From positions 1 through 29,186 of the forward strand of contig UZAE01000239.1 in the NCBI GenBank assembly GCA_900617975.1: 29,186 bases of DNA. The letters run 5' to 3'. Of this stretch, positions 10,953 to 22,096 are shown in pieces. The first letter of the stretch is position 1. Each line of letters begins with the position of its first letter. The DNA comes from Rodentolepis nana (lineage: Eukaryota; Platyhelminthes; Cestoda; Cyclophyllidea; Hymenolepididae). The notes beneath the pieces are model-generated. The model was not told the DNA's origin. It worked only from the letters and a program-made list of their open reading frames with translations, and ran no database searches. The position numbers were made by a program, and so were the translations under genes.

Positions 10953-13830
10953 TCAATGGAAAGCTTCGCTTTATAGTCCTCCATTTCAATTGAAGTTTTA
11001 TCTAGTTATTTAAACCTATATTTCGGAAATAAAACCTCCAATTCTTTGAAAACTCTTTTTTAAACTGCCATTTTATTCAATAAATTAATTTTAACGCATG
11101 CAATCAGTCACGTGTACTACCATACTGCCAAAGAAACTTTTAATTGGCGTTAAATATATCAGTCATGTGTCGCAGAATCTTCTCCAGGACTCTTCGAAAT
11201 TCCGCCTTTGGAAAAATGTGCAAAGTGCACACCGTGGAGTTCTCGCGGAAAAGCGATTTTAGATGGACCTGTTTTCCATCTAATAGGCACAATCATTTTA
11301 TGTGTATGCGTGTATGAACGGTAGAAGGGCGGCCGTTATTGATGGATTTAGAACAAAGGTTTCTTTGCCTTAATGATTGTGACACGCAAGAGTGCATACA
11401 TAAATACATAAGTAAACGTAAATAACATTTTTATTCTCCTCAAGGTTAACTAAAATTCATGTGATCTGATCAAAACCTGACCGACTGTTCTAATTATGGT
11501 ATTCTGGGGCTCATTATCTAACTCAATGAGAAATTCCTATTGGGACATGAACTGAGTATGATTGTCCTCCTGTGTCGTTAAATTTATCTCCTTTGCTTGT
11601 GTAAACGGTTATACTCCATGCAACCGGCATAAGACGTGTTCACTCAAGAGCTCTCGCGGTTTTATTACGCAATTCCCAAACCTTTTCTATAATACAGTCG
11701 TAGACGATCTCACGAGCAGGAGGGACATATTGTGGGTGAACAACTCAGTGTCCTTCTAGCAATCGTGGATTTCATAGACAGCTTCATTTCCATTATCAAT
11801 TAAACTTCTTCACGTTACTTTATCTAGATCACTATTATGAATAGCCTCAGTTGATAGATGTTTTTGTGGAAGTTATCTCATGGTCTTTTGGGAGAAGAAC
11901 GGCCCTCTAAAACTTGTTCATGAAATTGATTCCACTTCAATATAAGCCTGATCTTTGTTTATTGTCAACCTCTTGAAATGGGGAAAAGGCATATTTATGC
12001 CTTGCATATTTTATTACCCCCATATGGCCGATCAAAGCACTGCTTTTGTGCCAATAGTCCTTTAACTCACAATATTGAATTTGACAGATCACTTTGTAGA
12101 AATTAGGATAAACCTAATGTTTTCCTCATTTTCGATAAATTATGCAGAAGCATTTATTCCTCCATGATAATGCATTAACGTCTGTTTTCTAATATTATAA
12201 AGAATCATACGTGTAAGTATGTGTTGCAGAAGAACATTTATGGAAGTTAATAGTGTCATTGAGTAAGCTTATTTGGTTAAAATGGAAGGGAGGGATTGGA
12301 AATGCATTAGTCACTGATTTGTTTAATCACTTTAATCATGCCAGTTGTGTGTGATAAGTATTCATTAAATAGTAAATACATAAGCCGCATCAATGGTCAC
12401 TTTGTTTAATCCGTTTCTATATTAGGAAAATGGAATCCTTGTGTCAGTCATGGGAAGTCATGTGCTATACCAAAATGTTGTGGCTTGTCAAATATTTGAC
12501 CGTCAAACATAATTGAAGTAGTAATTGTTCGACAAACTATAAAATGTGAACGATATTATGCTGCGTATTATTAAACGATGATGCTAAGTAAAAAAGCTCT
12601 ACCTTATTCCTTTTCGACAGTATCTAAAAGTGGCTGGGCAGCTCACTTAACACTAGTTGAGGACTCATAATTTCAGTAAATGAAAATATCCAAATAGATA
12701 TCTACAATGATGCTTGTTAGGTGATAGAGAGAGAGAGAGAGTGAAATTCAATACCAACCTACTGGCCGACGAAAGAAATTTCAATCATTATATTCCACAT
12801 TTCGATGCTGGCAGACAAAATGTTTGTTCAAGTATCAGTCTACTGTCCAAACCACACCTTCAATAATAAGTAATATTATTAATTAGTTAACAAATTTAGT
12901 GTGTGAAATAAATTCATAAAGATAGATCGTATGGGCAAATCTTGACTCAGCAAGTTCGCAAAATTATTTGCCATATAAATCAAGGTTCTCACTAAGCTGA
13001 ATTAATCTTCGAATTTGGGTGATATTTACCATTCCACCTATTTATCGTTTTTATAAGCTAACGTTTTATCGTAGCAAAGCTACCAGTTAAATAAATATAT
13101 TAACTGATGAAAGGAAGGTGCAAGAATCTAAGGGGATAGACAATCCAGATCATAATGTTTTAAGTGCAAGTCGATTCCAGAGAAAACCATATGGATATTA
13201 ATCGAAATCGAAATGAGCCTTAGATTTGTTAAACGAAATTATCCCGCTATTTAGCATGAAAAATAGACATAATTGCATGCTATTTTGACTTCAGCGAAGA
13301 AGTAGAGCCTGTTTTTAAAGGTAATTTAACATATCAAATTCTGGAGGTAGAAAGGAGACTTACTGTTATTTAAGATGATAAAAAAGAGTCATAAAATATT
13401 CAAATCTTCGTCAAATAGGTAAAAATGTAAACGATTGTCTGTTTTACATTAATGTTTTACGTTTTAATGAATCCTTGTAGTGTTAATATTTAGATTATTG
13501 AATATGACTAAATTATGGCAAAAATACATCAATTGTTTTAATGAACCAAAATTGATGACTTCGAAGTATCAATAAACCTGGTCCACAAAAAAGGAGGGGA
13601 ATACAAGTTACCCAATTAAATATTTATGTTCGTCAGGTTGGTTGGTGCTTACGAGCAAATTAATTAATAAATTCATTGAATTATCACTTCGTCGACACAC
13701 TTTTGTCTTTAGCATTTTCTTATTTGTGAGATGCAGTTTCACTTGAGGGTTTGGTTGTTCTTTAATCCCTTTGGTATTTATGCTTGCTTATGTAGTAGTT
13801 TCATGAAAGTTGCTCAATGCCTTTTGTTAT
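10953..13830. other. Gene-free stretch upstream of SPC25
   Basis: No exon, RNA gene or repeat of the dispersed family is seen, apart from the GA microsatellite at 12726-12741. Promoter elements of SPC25 are not identifiable by eye; no TATA box is placed clearly before it. Confidence 0.5.
12726..12741. repeat. (AG)8 microsatellite
   Basis: Uninterrupted AG dinucleotides. Confidence 0.85.
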
Positions 13831-13832
13831 AG
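13820..13832 (+). promoter_or_regulatory. 3' splice acceptor just before the SPC25 start
   Basis: CCTTTTGTTATAG ends 3 bases before the start codon. It could serve a 5'-UTR intron or spliced-leader trans-splicing. Known flatworm spliced leaders end in AUG; here that AUG would be followed by ATA and then the gene's own ATG, all in one frame. Which use applies cannot be told from DNA. Confidence 0.5.
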
Positions 13833-13835
13833 ATA

Positions 13836-14557
13836 ATGTTTGAAGATACAACAACATTCCAGAACCCAGTTTTAGACAGCCCCGATATTGTTTTACGCCG
13901 TTTTCAGCGATGCATAGCTTTAGAGCATCAACAAAATAACGCAACAGATTGGAATCGTGAATTAGCTCATAAAGTATCCAATCTGCGAAAAATTCTCCGT
14001 GAAAACAGGCATGCTATCGATCGCCTTAAGTCTCGACATCAAAAGCTGCTCAATGAAGTGAGAACGCAGGAAGATGAGCTTCAAAAACTGTGTGCCAAAA
14101 TAGTAAGTTATTTATCTTGTTTTTCTTTTTAACAACTTAGAAATTCCTGAATGAACGTCTAGAGAATATGCCTTGTGTTAATGAAGATGTGGTTAACTCC
14201 ACCAAGGCAGTCGATGCTGAAGTCAGTCGTTTAAGTGGACGCGTTGCCATGTACCAGGATACGTTTGGATTGAGGATAGTGCGAACCAAGGGTCATCAAA
14301 ATATCCAAATAATTTTTTCTAATTGTTGTGAAGACGACCATACTCTCTCCAGTTATGTGGTGCTTCGACTCAAATCGGAGGCGTCTAACTGCAAGGCCCA
14401 ACTTGTGAAATGCAATCCTCCTATTAAGGATATTGAAAAACTGGTGGAACATTATAACAAATCTGACAATACCCGCAGCTTCCTCCTTATCCTGCGACAT
14501 CAGTTCGTCAAATACTACAAACTTCGTAAGAAGGCTGATAGCAAAATGTCTTCATAG
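13836..14557 (+). CDS. SPC25: Kinetochore protein Spc25 (NDC80 complex subunit)
   Basis: Spc25 pairs with Spc24 in the NDC80 complex, which links centromeric chromatin to spindle microtubules. Exon 1 is 13836-14102 (89 codons) and exon 2 is 14141-14557 (138 codons plus stop). The intron, 14103-14140, is 38 nt, phase 0, GTAAGT to TTAG. The joined protein is 227 residues; human Spc25 is 224. Residues about 20-120 are charged and heptad-like (RKILRENRHAIDRLKSRHQK), as expected for the coiled coil. The C-terminal ~100 residues match the Spc25 globular domain: YQDTFGLRIVRTKGHQNIQI (compare YxxxLGLEIRKxxGExLQF), a central NPPIKDIEKLVEHYNKSDN, and a final SFLLILRHQF helix. The start is the first ATG after the acceptor at 13832. 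Expression level and regulation are not visible. Confidence 0.9.
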
Positions 14558-14600
14558 TCCCATTTTTACTTGTATATATTATCTTGTTATATTTTAACCA

Positions 14601-14606
14601 AATAAA
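14601..14606 (+). terminator. Polyadenylation signal of SPC25
   Basis: AATAAA lies 43 bases after the stop codon and is followed by a GT-rich stretch (TTTTGATGTGCG, then TTTGGTGCTGG), the usual layout for cleavage and polyadenylation. Confidence 0.75.
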
Positions 14607-15501
14607 GCCTAGTTTTGATGTGCGCTCGGTACTCCATTTGGTGCTGGTCAATTTGGAATTCGACTTCACTGCTTATTTTCGATTGGACATATACTCATAT
14701 CTCGCTCATCTTAAGCTTGTTGTGTGAAGATCACTCCATACGTTTCTGCTCCTATTATTATAAACATCAGTAAATCTGCGCTTTCAGATGAAAACAGCAC
14801 GTCTGAAATTCTACACAGACCATCCTCCGGCTCATGCACTTGAGAAACTAAAAGCCTACCAATGGCACTATATAATTATTTGTTTAAGGTAATAGTGGAC
14901 AATATTCTTCGGCAAAATGAATACCTAAGCAAATAAAAACGTGTAATATACTCGGAAAGGCCATTAGTCATGAAAAACGGCGGATCAATTATCCCAGTAC
15001 GCACTTCCAATTTGCTCCCGATAGACCTAGTGGATTTTAATGATTTGCGAGTTCTTTAATATATAAGTAATCTAATATGATTTCCACTAGTACTTCCAGG
15101 GGGAGCACAGGTATGAACATATTGAAGCTAGAGTGGGATTCCTACTTCCCAAAAGTTGCTAGATTTAACAGATATTTGTGCGTAAAAGAGAAATTAAAAA
15201 GAAACTAGATTTTTGGGTAGACACGGTTAAGAATGGGCTAAAATAAAACTGCGCGCCACCCATGACGTCCGATAAAGTAAACGTGTATCCACGGAAAGCT
15301 GGAGCTAAACAATTCTCCAAACTAATAAGAACCACGAGTTACAAAAGAGGGCCTATATTTTAGGTAATACTAGTCATTGCATAGAAATTCAACCAAAATT
15401 TTTCTATATTCCGCAAATAGATAGTTCAAAATAGAAAAAAAGCATACATTAGGAAAGGATACAAGTATATCACTTCAAATATGCTTCTTTAGGTGTTTAT
15501 A
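14607..15501. other. Spacer between convergent genes
   Basis: Holds the 3' ends of SPC25 (+) and SEC61B (-). No further gene is recognised. No canonical AATAAA was seen on the - strand close after the SEC61B stop; an AATATA variant overlaps it (15503-15498). Confidence 0.5.
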
Positions 15502-15954
15502 TTAAGCACTTCGGGTATACTTGCCCCAGAAGTGAAGCAAAAATACGGCTCCAATGAAACAGAGACACATAATCAAAACCGGAACTGGACCAATCTTAAT
15601 GCCGGGTGAGTCTTCAGAGTAAAAAAGAAACACGGGACTTTTTGGAGCGGTCGATGTAAGAGGACGTTTCGAAACGGTAGCGGTTGACTATATAAAAAGG
15701 CATCTTTAAATCAGTAATAAGGATAGTTTTCAAAAGTTTATAAACGAGTGAATACCCTTCTTTGACGTGCTCCACCGGTCGCTCCTCTTGTACCGGCACC
15801 AGAACCAGCTGGAGATTTACTGCCACCGTTAGCCTAATTAAAATTAATATATTTTAGATAAACTCTCTGGAAACATAACAATTAGAACCTCTCAAGTGAT
15901 AGCAAAAAAATTTCATGAACACTGATGCCACAGAGGCATACGCCAACTCACCAT
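15502..15954 (-). CDS. SEC61B: Sec61 beta, ER translocon subunit
   Basis: A small tail-anchored subunit of the Sec61 protein-conducting channel in the ER membrane. Coding exons, in reading order: 15954-15952 (ATG only, then GTGAGT), 15833-15756 (26 codons) and 15687-15502 (61 codons plus stop). Introns are 118 nt (15951-15834, ending TTAATTAG) and 68 nt (15755-15688, GTATTC to ATATAG); both are phase 0. The product is 88 residues; human is 96. The N-terminus is Gly/Ser/Ala-rich, then comes GGARQRR (compare the family's RQRK). The diagnostic segment [16 protein letters not shown] is followed by a hydrophobic tail anchor ([16 protein letters not shown]) and GKYTRSA; the family ends WGKYTRS. Position and sequence identify it firmly. 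The donor of the second intron is a little weak (GTATTC), but it preserves frame and family alignment. Confidence 0.93.
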
Positions 15955-18900
15955 TGCCAATGTAAAGGTAGGTGCTAGTCCGAAAATTGATTCAGATAAA
16001 CGCTCACGTGATTAGTGTGCGTGTTTTAAGAAACATCAAAAAATTATTAACCTCTTCTCCATTTATCATGTGTTATTTTAATATCTAATGTTCTAGATAT
16101 ATTATGCTTTTTATGCATGAGTTTTTAGGTCAAAGGCTGAGATGTAAAATGGGTAGCGTTAAATTTCCGTATTTTCAGAATAATAAGAAGAATGCCTTTT
16201 GAATAAACTACCAAGTAAAGCAAAAATTTTTATATATCCATAAACCCTGAAATGTCATACTTTTTGTTAGATTTCGTTATTGAATCACTATTCTTCATGA
16301 ATACTTTATCAAAGATTGACATTTTCAATCATTGTAAATTTTTCACACAACCTCCGAAAAAATGTAATTTTGATAAGGGCTTCATGTGTTCGAGAAATAT
16401 GTCTAGGAATCCTCTGTTCTTATAATTTTCTACGCCTTCAGTTATTCCATAGTATAGTTAAAATACCATGACGTCATGATCCATAATAAGCCTTAAAGAA
16501 CATACGGTTTCTTGCAACGAATCCTGATAGTGACTTCATGAGCAAGCTTTATTTGTCATTACCTTAAAGGTGTTCTAATCTGGAAGCGATATTTAGATGT
16601 CACTTTTCACAAGTCTAGACCAATAAAGACTCTTTGAGTATACATAAAAATTGTAGCAACTGAGAGGAACCCATACGACAGTATGAGTTAGCGTAATACG
16701 TTCTAAGCAATTTTACATCGTCATACCAGTTTTATCTAAGTTCTTCCAAAATACCTTCATGTTAAATAAATTGTGATTTCTTCGGATGTTTATAGTTTAT
16801 AATCGAGGTTTAATTATTCATGAACACATTAAGTTTCTTTTTCATATTCTTTTCCTCCCCCCCCCCCCCCCAAAAAAATCCCATAAATGCAAGGAAGCTC
16901 TCTTAGAGGCATCATGAGGAATTGATTAATTTCATTGCCATCCAACGAGAACAAACAATTAGCATCCTTGATGTGCCCTACAGGATTAGCATAATTAAAC
17001 ACTCCTCCTTTATTACTTTTCAAAAACGGTAGATTTTAGTAAAATTTTGCTATAACATATACTATCTTGGTCTTCTAGGTAAGAATTGCCTATTTGTTAT
17101 CATTTAACTATCGAGTGGATAGACATTTGAGAATGTTGATTTCTATCTTTTGCTTAGCATATTTTTCTCTCCCGGAAGTAAATTTATTTAAATCTTGTGG
17201 GAAAATCTGAGTCCAGCTAACCAGTTTAATATTCAAAGTTGGTAGTTTTGGAACTAAAATAGCATCTCTCTAAAACGCCTGAGATTGTAATATTCCCATT
17301 CATTTTAGGCATTCTTTACGAAATAATTTAACTTACTTCTCTTATTATTTTAATGTGGCTAGGGTAAGAAATCAAGTTAACCAATAATTAGATCCTTCTT
17401 GTGACCTCTATAAGTTCTAAAATACTTCATAACTTGTTGCGTCCTTCAAACTGTGTTATATAGTGATAATCCAATTTGAAATTAACTAATAGCGCAATCG
17501 TTGATCATTCATATATTTTAAGAGTCAAATTACGTGACGCTTCGATTAAATTTCGTCTTCTATTAATCATTGTTGGTATCGGCTAAGATTAAGCTTAATA
17601 TATCAGCAGAGAAGAAGGGAATTTCAGTTGTTTAAATTGAAACAATAAGATTGAACTGATCTACATACGGGTCTACATCGAATTATTTAACTTGAAAATA
17701 ACACTATGAAGCATTTCGAGTAGAATTTATTTAAATGTGAAAACACTGATTCATCAGATGAATGGGAAAATTTTCATTCGAAGAGGAAGTGAAATTGGTG
17801 TAATGAAAAGCATTCACTTGTGGAGTGCCCAACGTTACCACTTTTAAGTTATAACCAATTTTAATTTGAGATGCTTTCATTTTGACTTACAAGAATCGAG
17901 CATTGGATTTGAGACAATATCTTATTATTTAGTAATTGAGGGAACACTACAACCTCCCAATCAGTATACAATTCGATTCAGGTTGCAATCTAACTTTAGT
18001 ATTGATTTGTGAAATCCATCGGTAACCAAGTCAAAGGACGTTTTTTATTTATACCGATGTTGAAAGACTATTGTTTGTTGTGTTTTTATTATATTTCTCA
18101 CCTCTTGGACACAGACATGTGGCAGGACATAATGCAAATTTTATTGTTATTGCCGATAGGGCAATAACATCAGTTTATGTTGCTTTCACTTGCACCACTC
18201 TTTACGCTTGACAAGTTGAAAAGGTGACATTTGCTATAATTACGTCTTCTACAGAATTCAAAGTTAAGCTGGCGTCACACTTAGAATCACTCTAATTTAA
18301 ACGCCAAAAAATAAAAAAAATAATTCGGTATTGAGTATTGCAAGATGGTGTTAAGTAACAATTTTCACAAAAGTCCCGTTTCGTTGACCACTTCTTTTGC
18401 CTAAGAAACTCATAGTGCTCCACATAATTTTCTCTAAACTTTAGAGATTCTTTATTCATTAAGTTTTGCTTTCTTAATAAATAGAATAATGAAAAATTGG
18501 ACAGGTCAACGTAGGTCCATCCAAACAGCTTTATTCGCGACTTATAAAGGAGCTTCATTGTTTTTGTAACTTCTCAGTTGCCCTTAATTAAAGCTATATT
18601 TACTCAAACAAAATTAATTAAATAATGTAGACTCAAAGTATGTGCTAACTGATTGGCTATGTGGTTGGGCAATAATTGTAGTGACGAGTTCCCTATAGGT
18701 GGTCTCGCATATTCAGTTATGCGCGTTGGAAACCAATAATTAATAGACCAGGACTTGAGAGATGAAAGTTGATTCTAGAGCGTGCAACTAAAATATTCGA
18801 TAAGGTGTCTTCTAGAGGGTGGATTTGTCACTTCTTCATAGTTCTGTTCATTTAAATATCTCAGTTAGTTTGGGCTACTGTAAGCAGGTGCGCTTCCCTG

Positions 18901-20560
18901 CATGGCTAATTGAAATCATTTTGTTATTTAACCTTCAAGAATTTTGACTAGATTTATTAAATTAGATGTGTTTTCGCATGAAGTATAATGTAAGCCAGGA
19001 TATCATTAGCATCAACAGGGTTGTATTTGCTTAAGGAGACTAAATCCGGGATGGTATATTGGAAAATTAGTTTGATTAATAACGTTGGAGCAACTGGGAA
19101 ATAGACTTTATTTGAAAGTGAAGGTATTCGTTTGCAATTTAGTAATTGATTTTACTAACTTATAACACCGATGGTGGTCATAGCCAGTCAGACTGACAAC
19201 TGGCTTGGTCACTAATAGGGTTTGTGATTCACTTATCAATGACGATGAGTCATTTGCTAATTAAGGGAAAGGGTATGTCTGTCAACTAGCCAACCTTGTC
19301 ACAATACATTGTAGCACATCATTTTTTTATTTTTACCGAACTTCCTTTGGAACACATTTTAATGTGCGTTTTAGTTAGTCTACTTCACCAGAGATTCATC
19401 AAACTGTCTACGCAGTCAACCTGACTAATACTAACTTCAATAGCTATTTTGATTTATTTATGTTCATTTGAGCTCTATCTCTCCCTTTTGGTGACTAAAA
19501 CTGCTTTCATGTTTTAGTCTTGAACATACGCCCTTTTAAAGCATAAGGGGCTGAACATTGCAGTTAAAGTGAAGTAATGAACATCACAGCAAGTTGTAAG
19601 CTTTTTATTTATTTACGGTTTTGGGGTATCTTTAGTAATTAATTAATAATCGATGGATTTGTTTAACCTAGATAAAGTAGGAAAAGTGAATTTTAGTGGC
19701 ACAAATGATCTTATTCTGATATACCTGCTATCATCGATCGACCGCGTGTCGAACAATCACAGAAGGGCATATGAGGCCCCCCCCAGTCCATTCACTAATT
19801 AATATTTGTGCGAAGTATCTTTAATTGTAGCCATAACTACTAATCGTTGACATTAAGCGCGCGCACACACACAGACACTCTCGTCTCCTGCCTTTTCACT
19901 TCCATGAGACCAATTTGTTAGAGAACTGTGCAAAGGGCTTATTGTATGCGCCTTTTAAGATCACTGAAGCTTAAGAAGGGGTTTAGGTGCCCAGTATTCG
20001 TAAAGGAGGTAGAATTTTTCTGGCCTTCTCGTCTGACCCAAATAGTTACTCACGTCATATTTCAGTAAAAAATGATTTGTTGTGCTCCTTCTATATCTCA
20101 CTTACTTCAAAGGATCCGTAGGCAAGAGGAACAGAGGGTAAACAAACTTGACCCAATGTTTTAAATGTGTCTCCAAAATTATGAATGTTTTAACTGCATC
20201 CGACATGTGTATTGCGCTTTGTAAGAATCATCAACAAAAATTCCAATTTTAAATGCAACTTTATTATTTCTATTATATAGACTTCAAACTTCCAAGTACA
20301 TATATTGCAAAGCTACTTAATTTTTTAACTACTAATTTAAGTAGTATTTTCATTTTAAGCTGAATTAGGACAATGTTAGATTGGGGTTGGCTGTAAGTCG
20401 TTGGGGGCACTATGATTAGAGAAGCTTGGAAACACAATTCATCGTGTTCGCCCACCAGACAAAACTCAAAGTTTTAAATTAAATTAAACACTCACTTTTG
20501 GGTTCATCATAGCAATTCTTTAAGAGATTTTACTTGAATTCGTAAGCATTTCTACTTCAA
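15955..20560. other. Long gene-free AT-rich stretch
   Basis: The first ~60 bases upstream of 15955 should be the SEC61B 5' UTR and promoter; a CACGTGA E-box-like site lies near 16006. The rest shows no recognisable exon, RNA gene or dispersed repeat. A 15-C run (16857-16871), an 8-C run (19777-19784) and a short CA tract near 19864 are the only simple-sequence features. Confidence 0.5.
16857..16871. repeat. Poly-C run (15)
   Basis: Fifteen C followed by seven A. One of several long G/C homopolymers in AT-rich surroundings. Confidence 0.9.
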
Positions 20561-20564
20561 GAAG

Positions 20565-20573
20565 GTATAAATA
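20565..20573 (+). promoter_or_regulatory. TATA-box-like TATAAATAG
   Basis: A good match to the TATA consensus, followed by GC-richer DNA. No gene start can be tied to it: the open frame starting at 20754 has no known domain. It may be chance in AT-rich sequence. Confidence 0.25.
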
Positions 20574-20739
20574 GGCTGAGTCGACGTGACCAGCCACTCA
20601 ATTTCAACAACTGACTAATATGTTAAAAGATTGTTAACAGGAACTCCTTTTTACAATTCAAACTGCAAACACAATAAATTAAAGTTAACAATGTAAGAGA
20701 AGAAGCACAATTGCCTGTGTTTTCAAAATTCTTAACCTT

Positions 20740-20990
20740 GGGCACCTAATTCCTTGACCCTGACGCAATTTCAAGACTTAACAGGTTCACAGTGGCACTT
20801 GAAGTGCGTAATGTCGTTGTGTCCTCAGGCTTCCCCTCGACCACCACCTCAGTGTGTTCTCCAATTGTCCATTTTAACCAAAAGGGTTACCCCACTCAAA
20901 CAGAGCCTGAGTAGGCGTTTTGGGACGATCGTCAATGCTCGAACCTCTTCCACCCCTTTTATGCGAATTGGCAATCCGAATTAGTCACGA
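20740..20990. other. GC-richer island with coding-like frames, unassigned
   Basis: On + a 76-codon frame (20754-20984) is open. On - two different frames give protein-like strings, GSSIDDRPKTPTQALFEWGN and, further on, GEHTEVVVEGKPEDTTTL, each ending in a stop. Composition differs from the AT-rich flanks. I do not recognise any family. I tested the - frames as the missing last exon of the sortilin gene, but the acceptor-like AGs I could see did not fit its phase. An old degraded element is another option. Confidence 0.2.
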
Positions 20991-21374
20991 GTTAACACTA
21001 TAGCAAGACGAAATTATTTCGCATAATACTGTCTTTTAGTTGAGCTCTTTCAAAGGTCAATTAACCCATCATTGAAGAGGAACTTAAGGTAATGGTGACT
21101 TCCAATTTACCCAATTCTGTCGGACACAATGGTGAAAGCTACAGACATAAGGTCAAAAGATAATAAATAGAAGATAAATTGGCTTTATTACCAGTTAAAA
21201 ATGCTTGTACATGTAATTCATATCGGTAATATGGAAAGCGAATCAGTATTTAAGTATGATGCCAGTACTGAATCAAGAGAGGGAGAGAGGAATGGGGGGA
21301 GGGAAGGGGGGGGGACTGTCCTTTCGCATACTGATTGAATTGGGAAAGAGCTGAAGCACGTTGCGTAATCGACT

Positions 21375-21656
21375 TTGCGTTTGTCATGGTTTAGAACAAC
21401 AAGTGATCCATACGATCTAGCCAAAAGAGAAAAAGTAAGACTGTTAGTTCAAGCAAGCCTGGGAAAATCGAAATGGTATGACCACAAGCCCCATCCACTG
21501 CTCCCAATGAAGATTTCGTCCGTTTGTGTGCAAGCTGTCACGCTATCAAGCAGTAAATATCTTTCCGTAAGGAGTATACGATCAGTTAAATACTTAGAAG
21601 AGCTTTTACTATTCGGATGCCTCATATCTATCCGCAGACGTTTAATTAGATTGTAA
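21375..21656 (+). other. Unassigned 93-codon open frame
   Basis: Open on + from an ATG, with a hydrophilic first half (SDPYDLAKREKVRLLVQASL) and a Leu/Arg-rich end. The - strand is also open for 74 codons (21673-21449). There is no recognised domain and no polyadenylation signal. It could be a chance frame. Confidence 0.15.
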
Positions 21657-22096
21657 AACAGCGATAGATCCAAGCTGAAAGCTTAGAGAAAGGTTAAAAG
21701 TTTCGAAATTGAGAGAGTGGGAAATCATAACTGAAAATTGAAAGATTACTGTCCCTATTACAGGACGAATACACTTCCAGAGTGATCTGTAACAATAATA
21801 ATACTAATAAGAATGAGTAGCGTTTCGAAAACATTTGTCCAACAGATTACTACAACGTAATAATAATGAAGCCCATTTAGGAACAAGCTTTCCTTCTATT
21901 CAATCCATTGGAAAGAGAGCCATCATATTAGAGTTTCTCCGACGACCAACTTAAATTCGACTGGCCAGTCCACTTCGATAACTGGTCTTAATCAATAGCG
22001 TAAGAAAGCTATTCCTATAAGCCACGAAAGTTATCTTTGCCCCCATTCTCACCTTTATGTTATTCAAGAAAGAATATTGGAAACATCTACACCTAC

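Noticed and set aside
21660..21700. Acceptor-like TTTCTCTAAGCTTTCAG (- strand) as the last sortilin exon
   Set aside because: It would add only about nine residues with no sorting signal and has no clear polyadenylation site after it; support is too weak.
21951..22096. Read-through end of the sortilin tail to the stop at 21951
   Set aside because: A good donor (AAG/GTAGGT) precedes it and the added residues look intronic, so it is kept only as an alternative.
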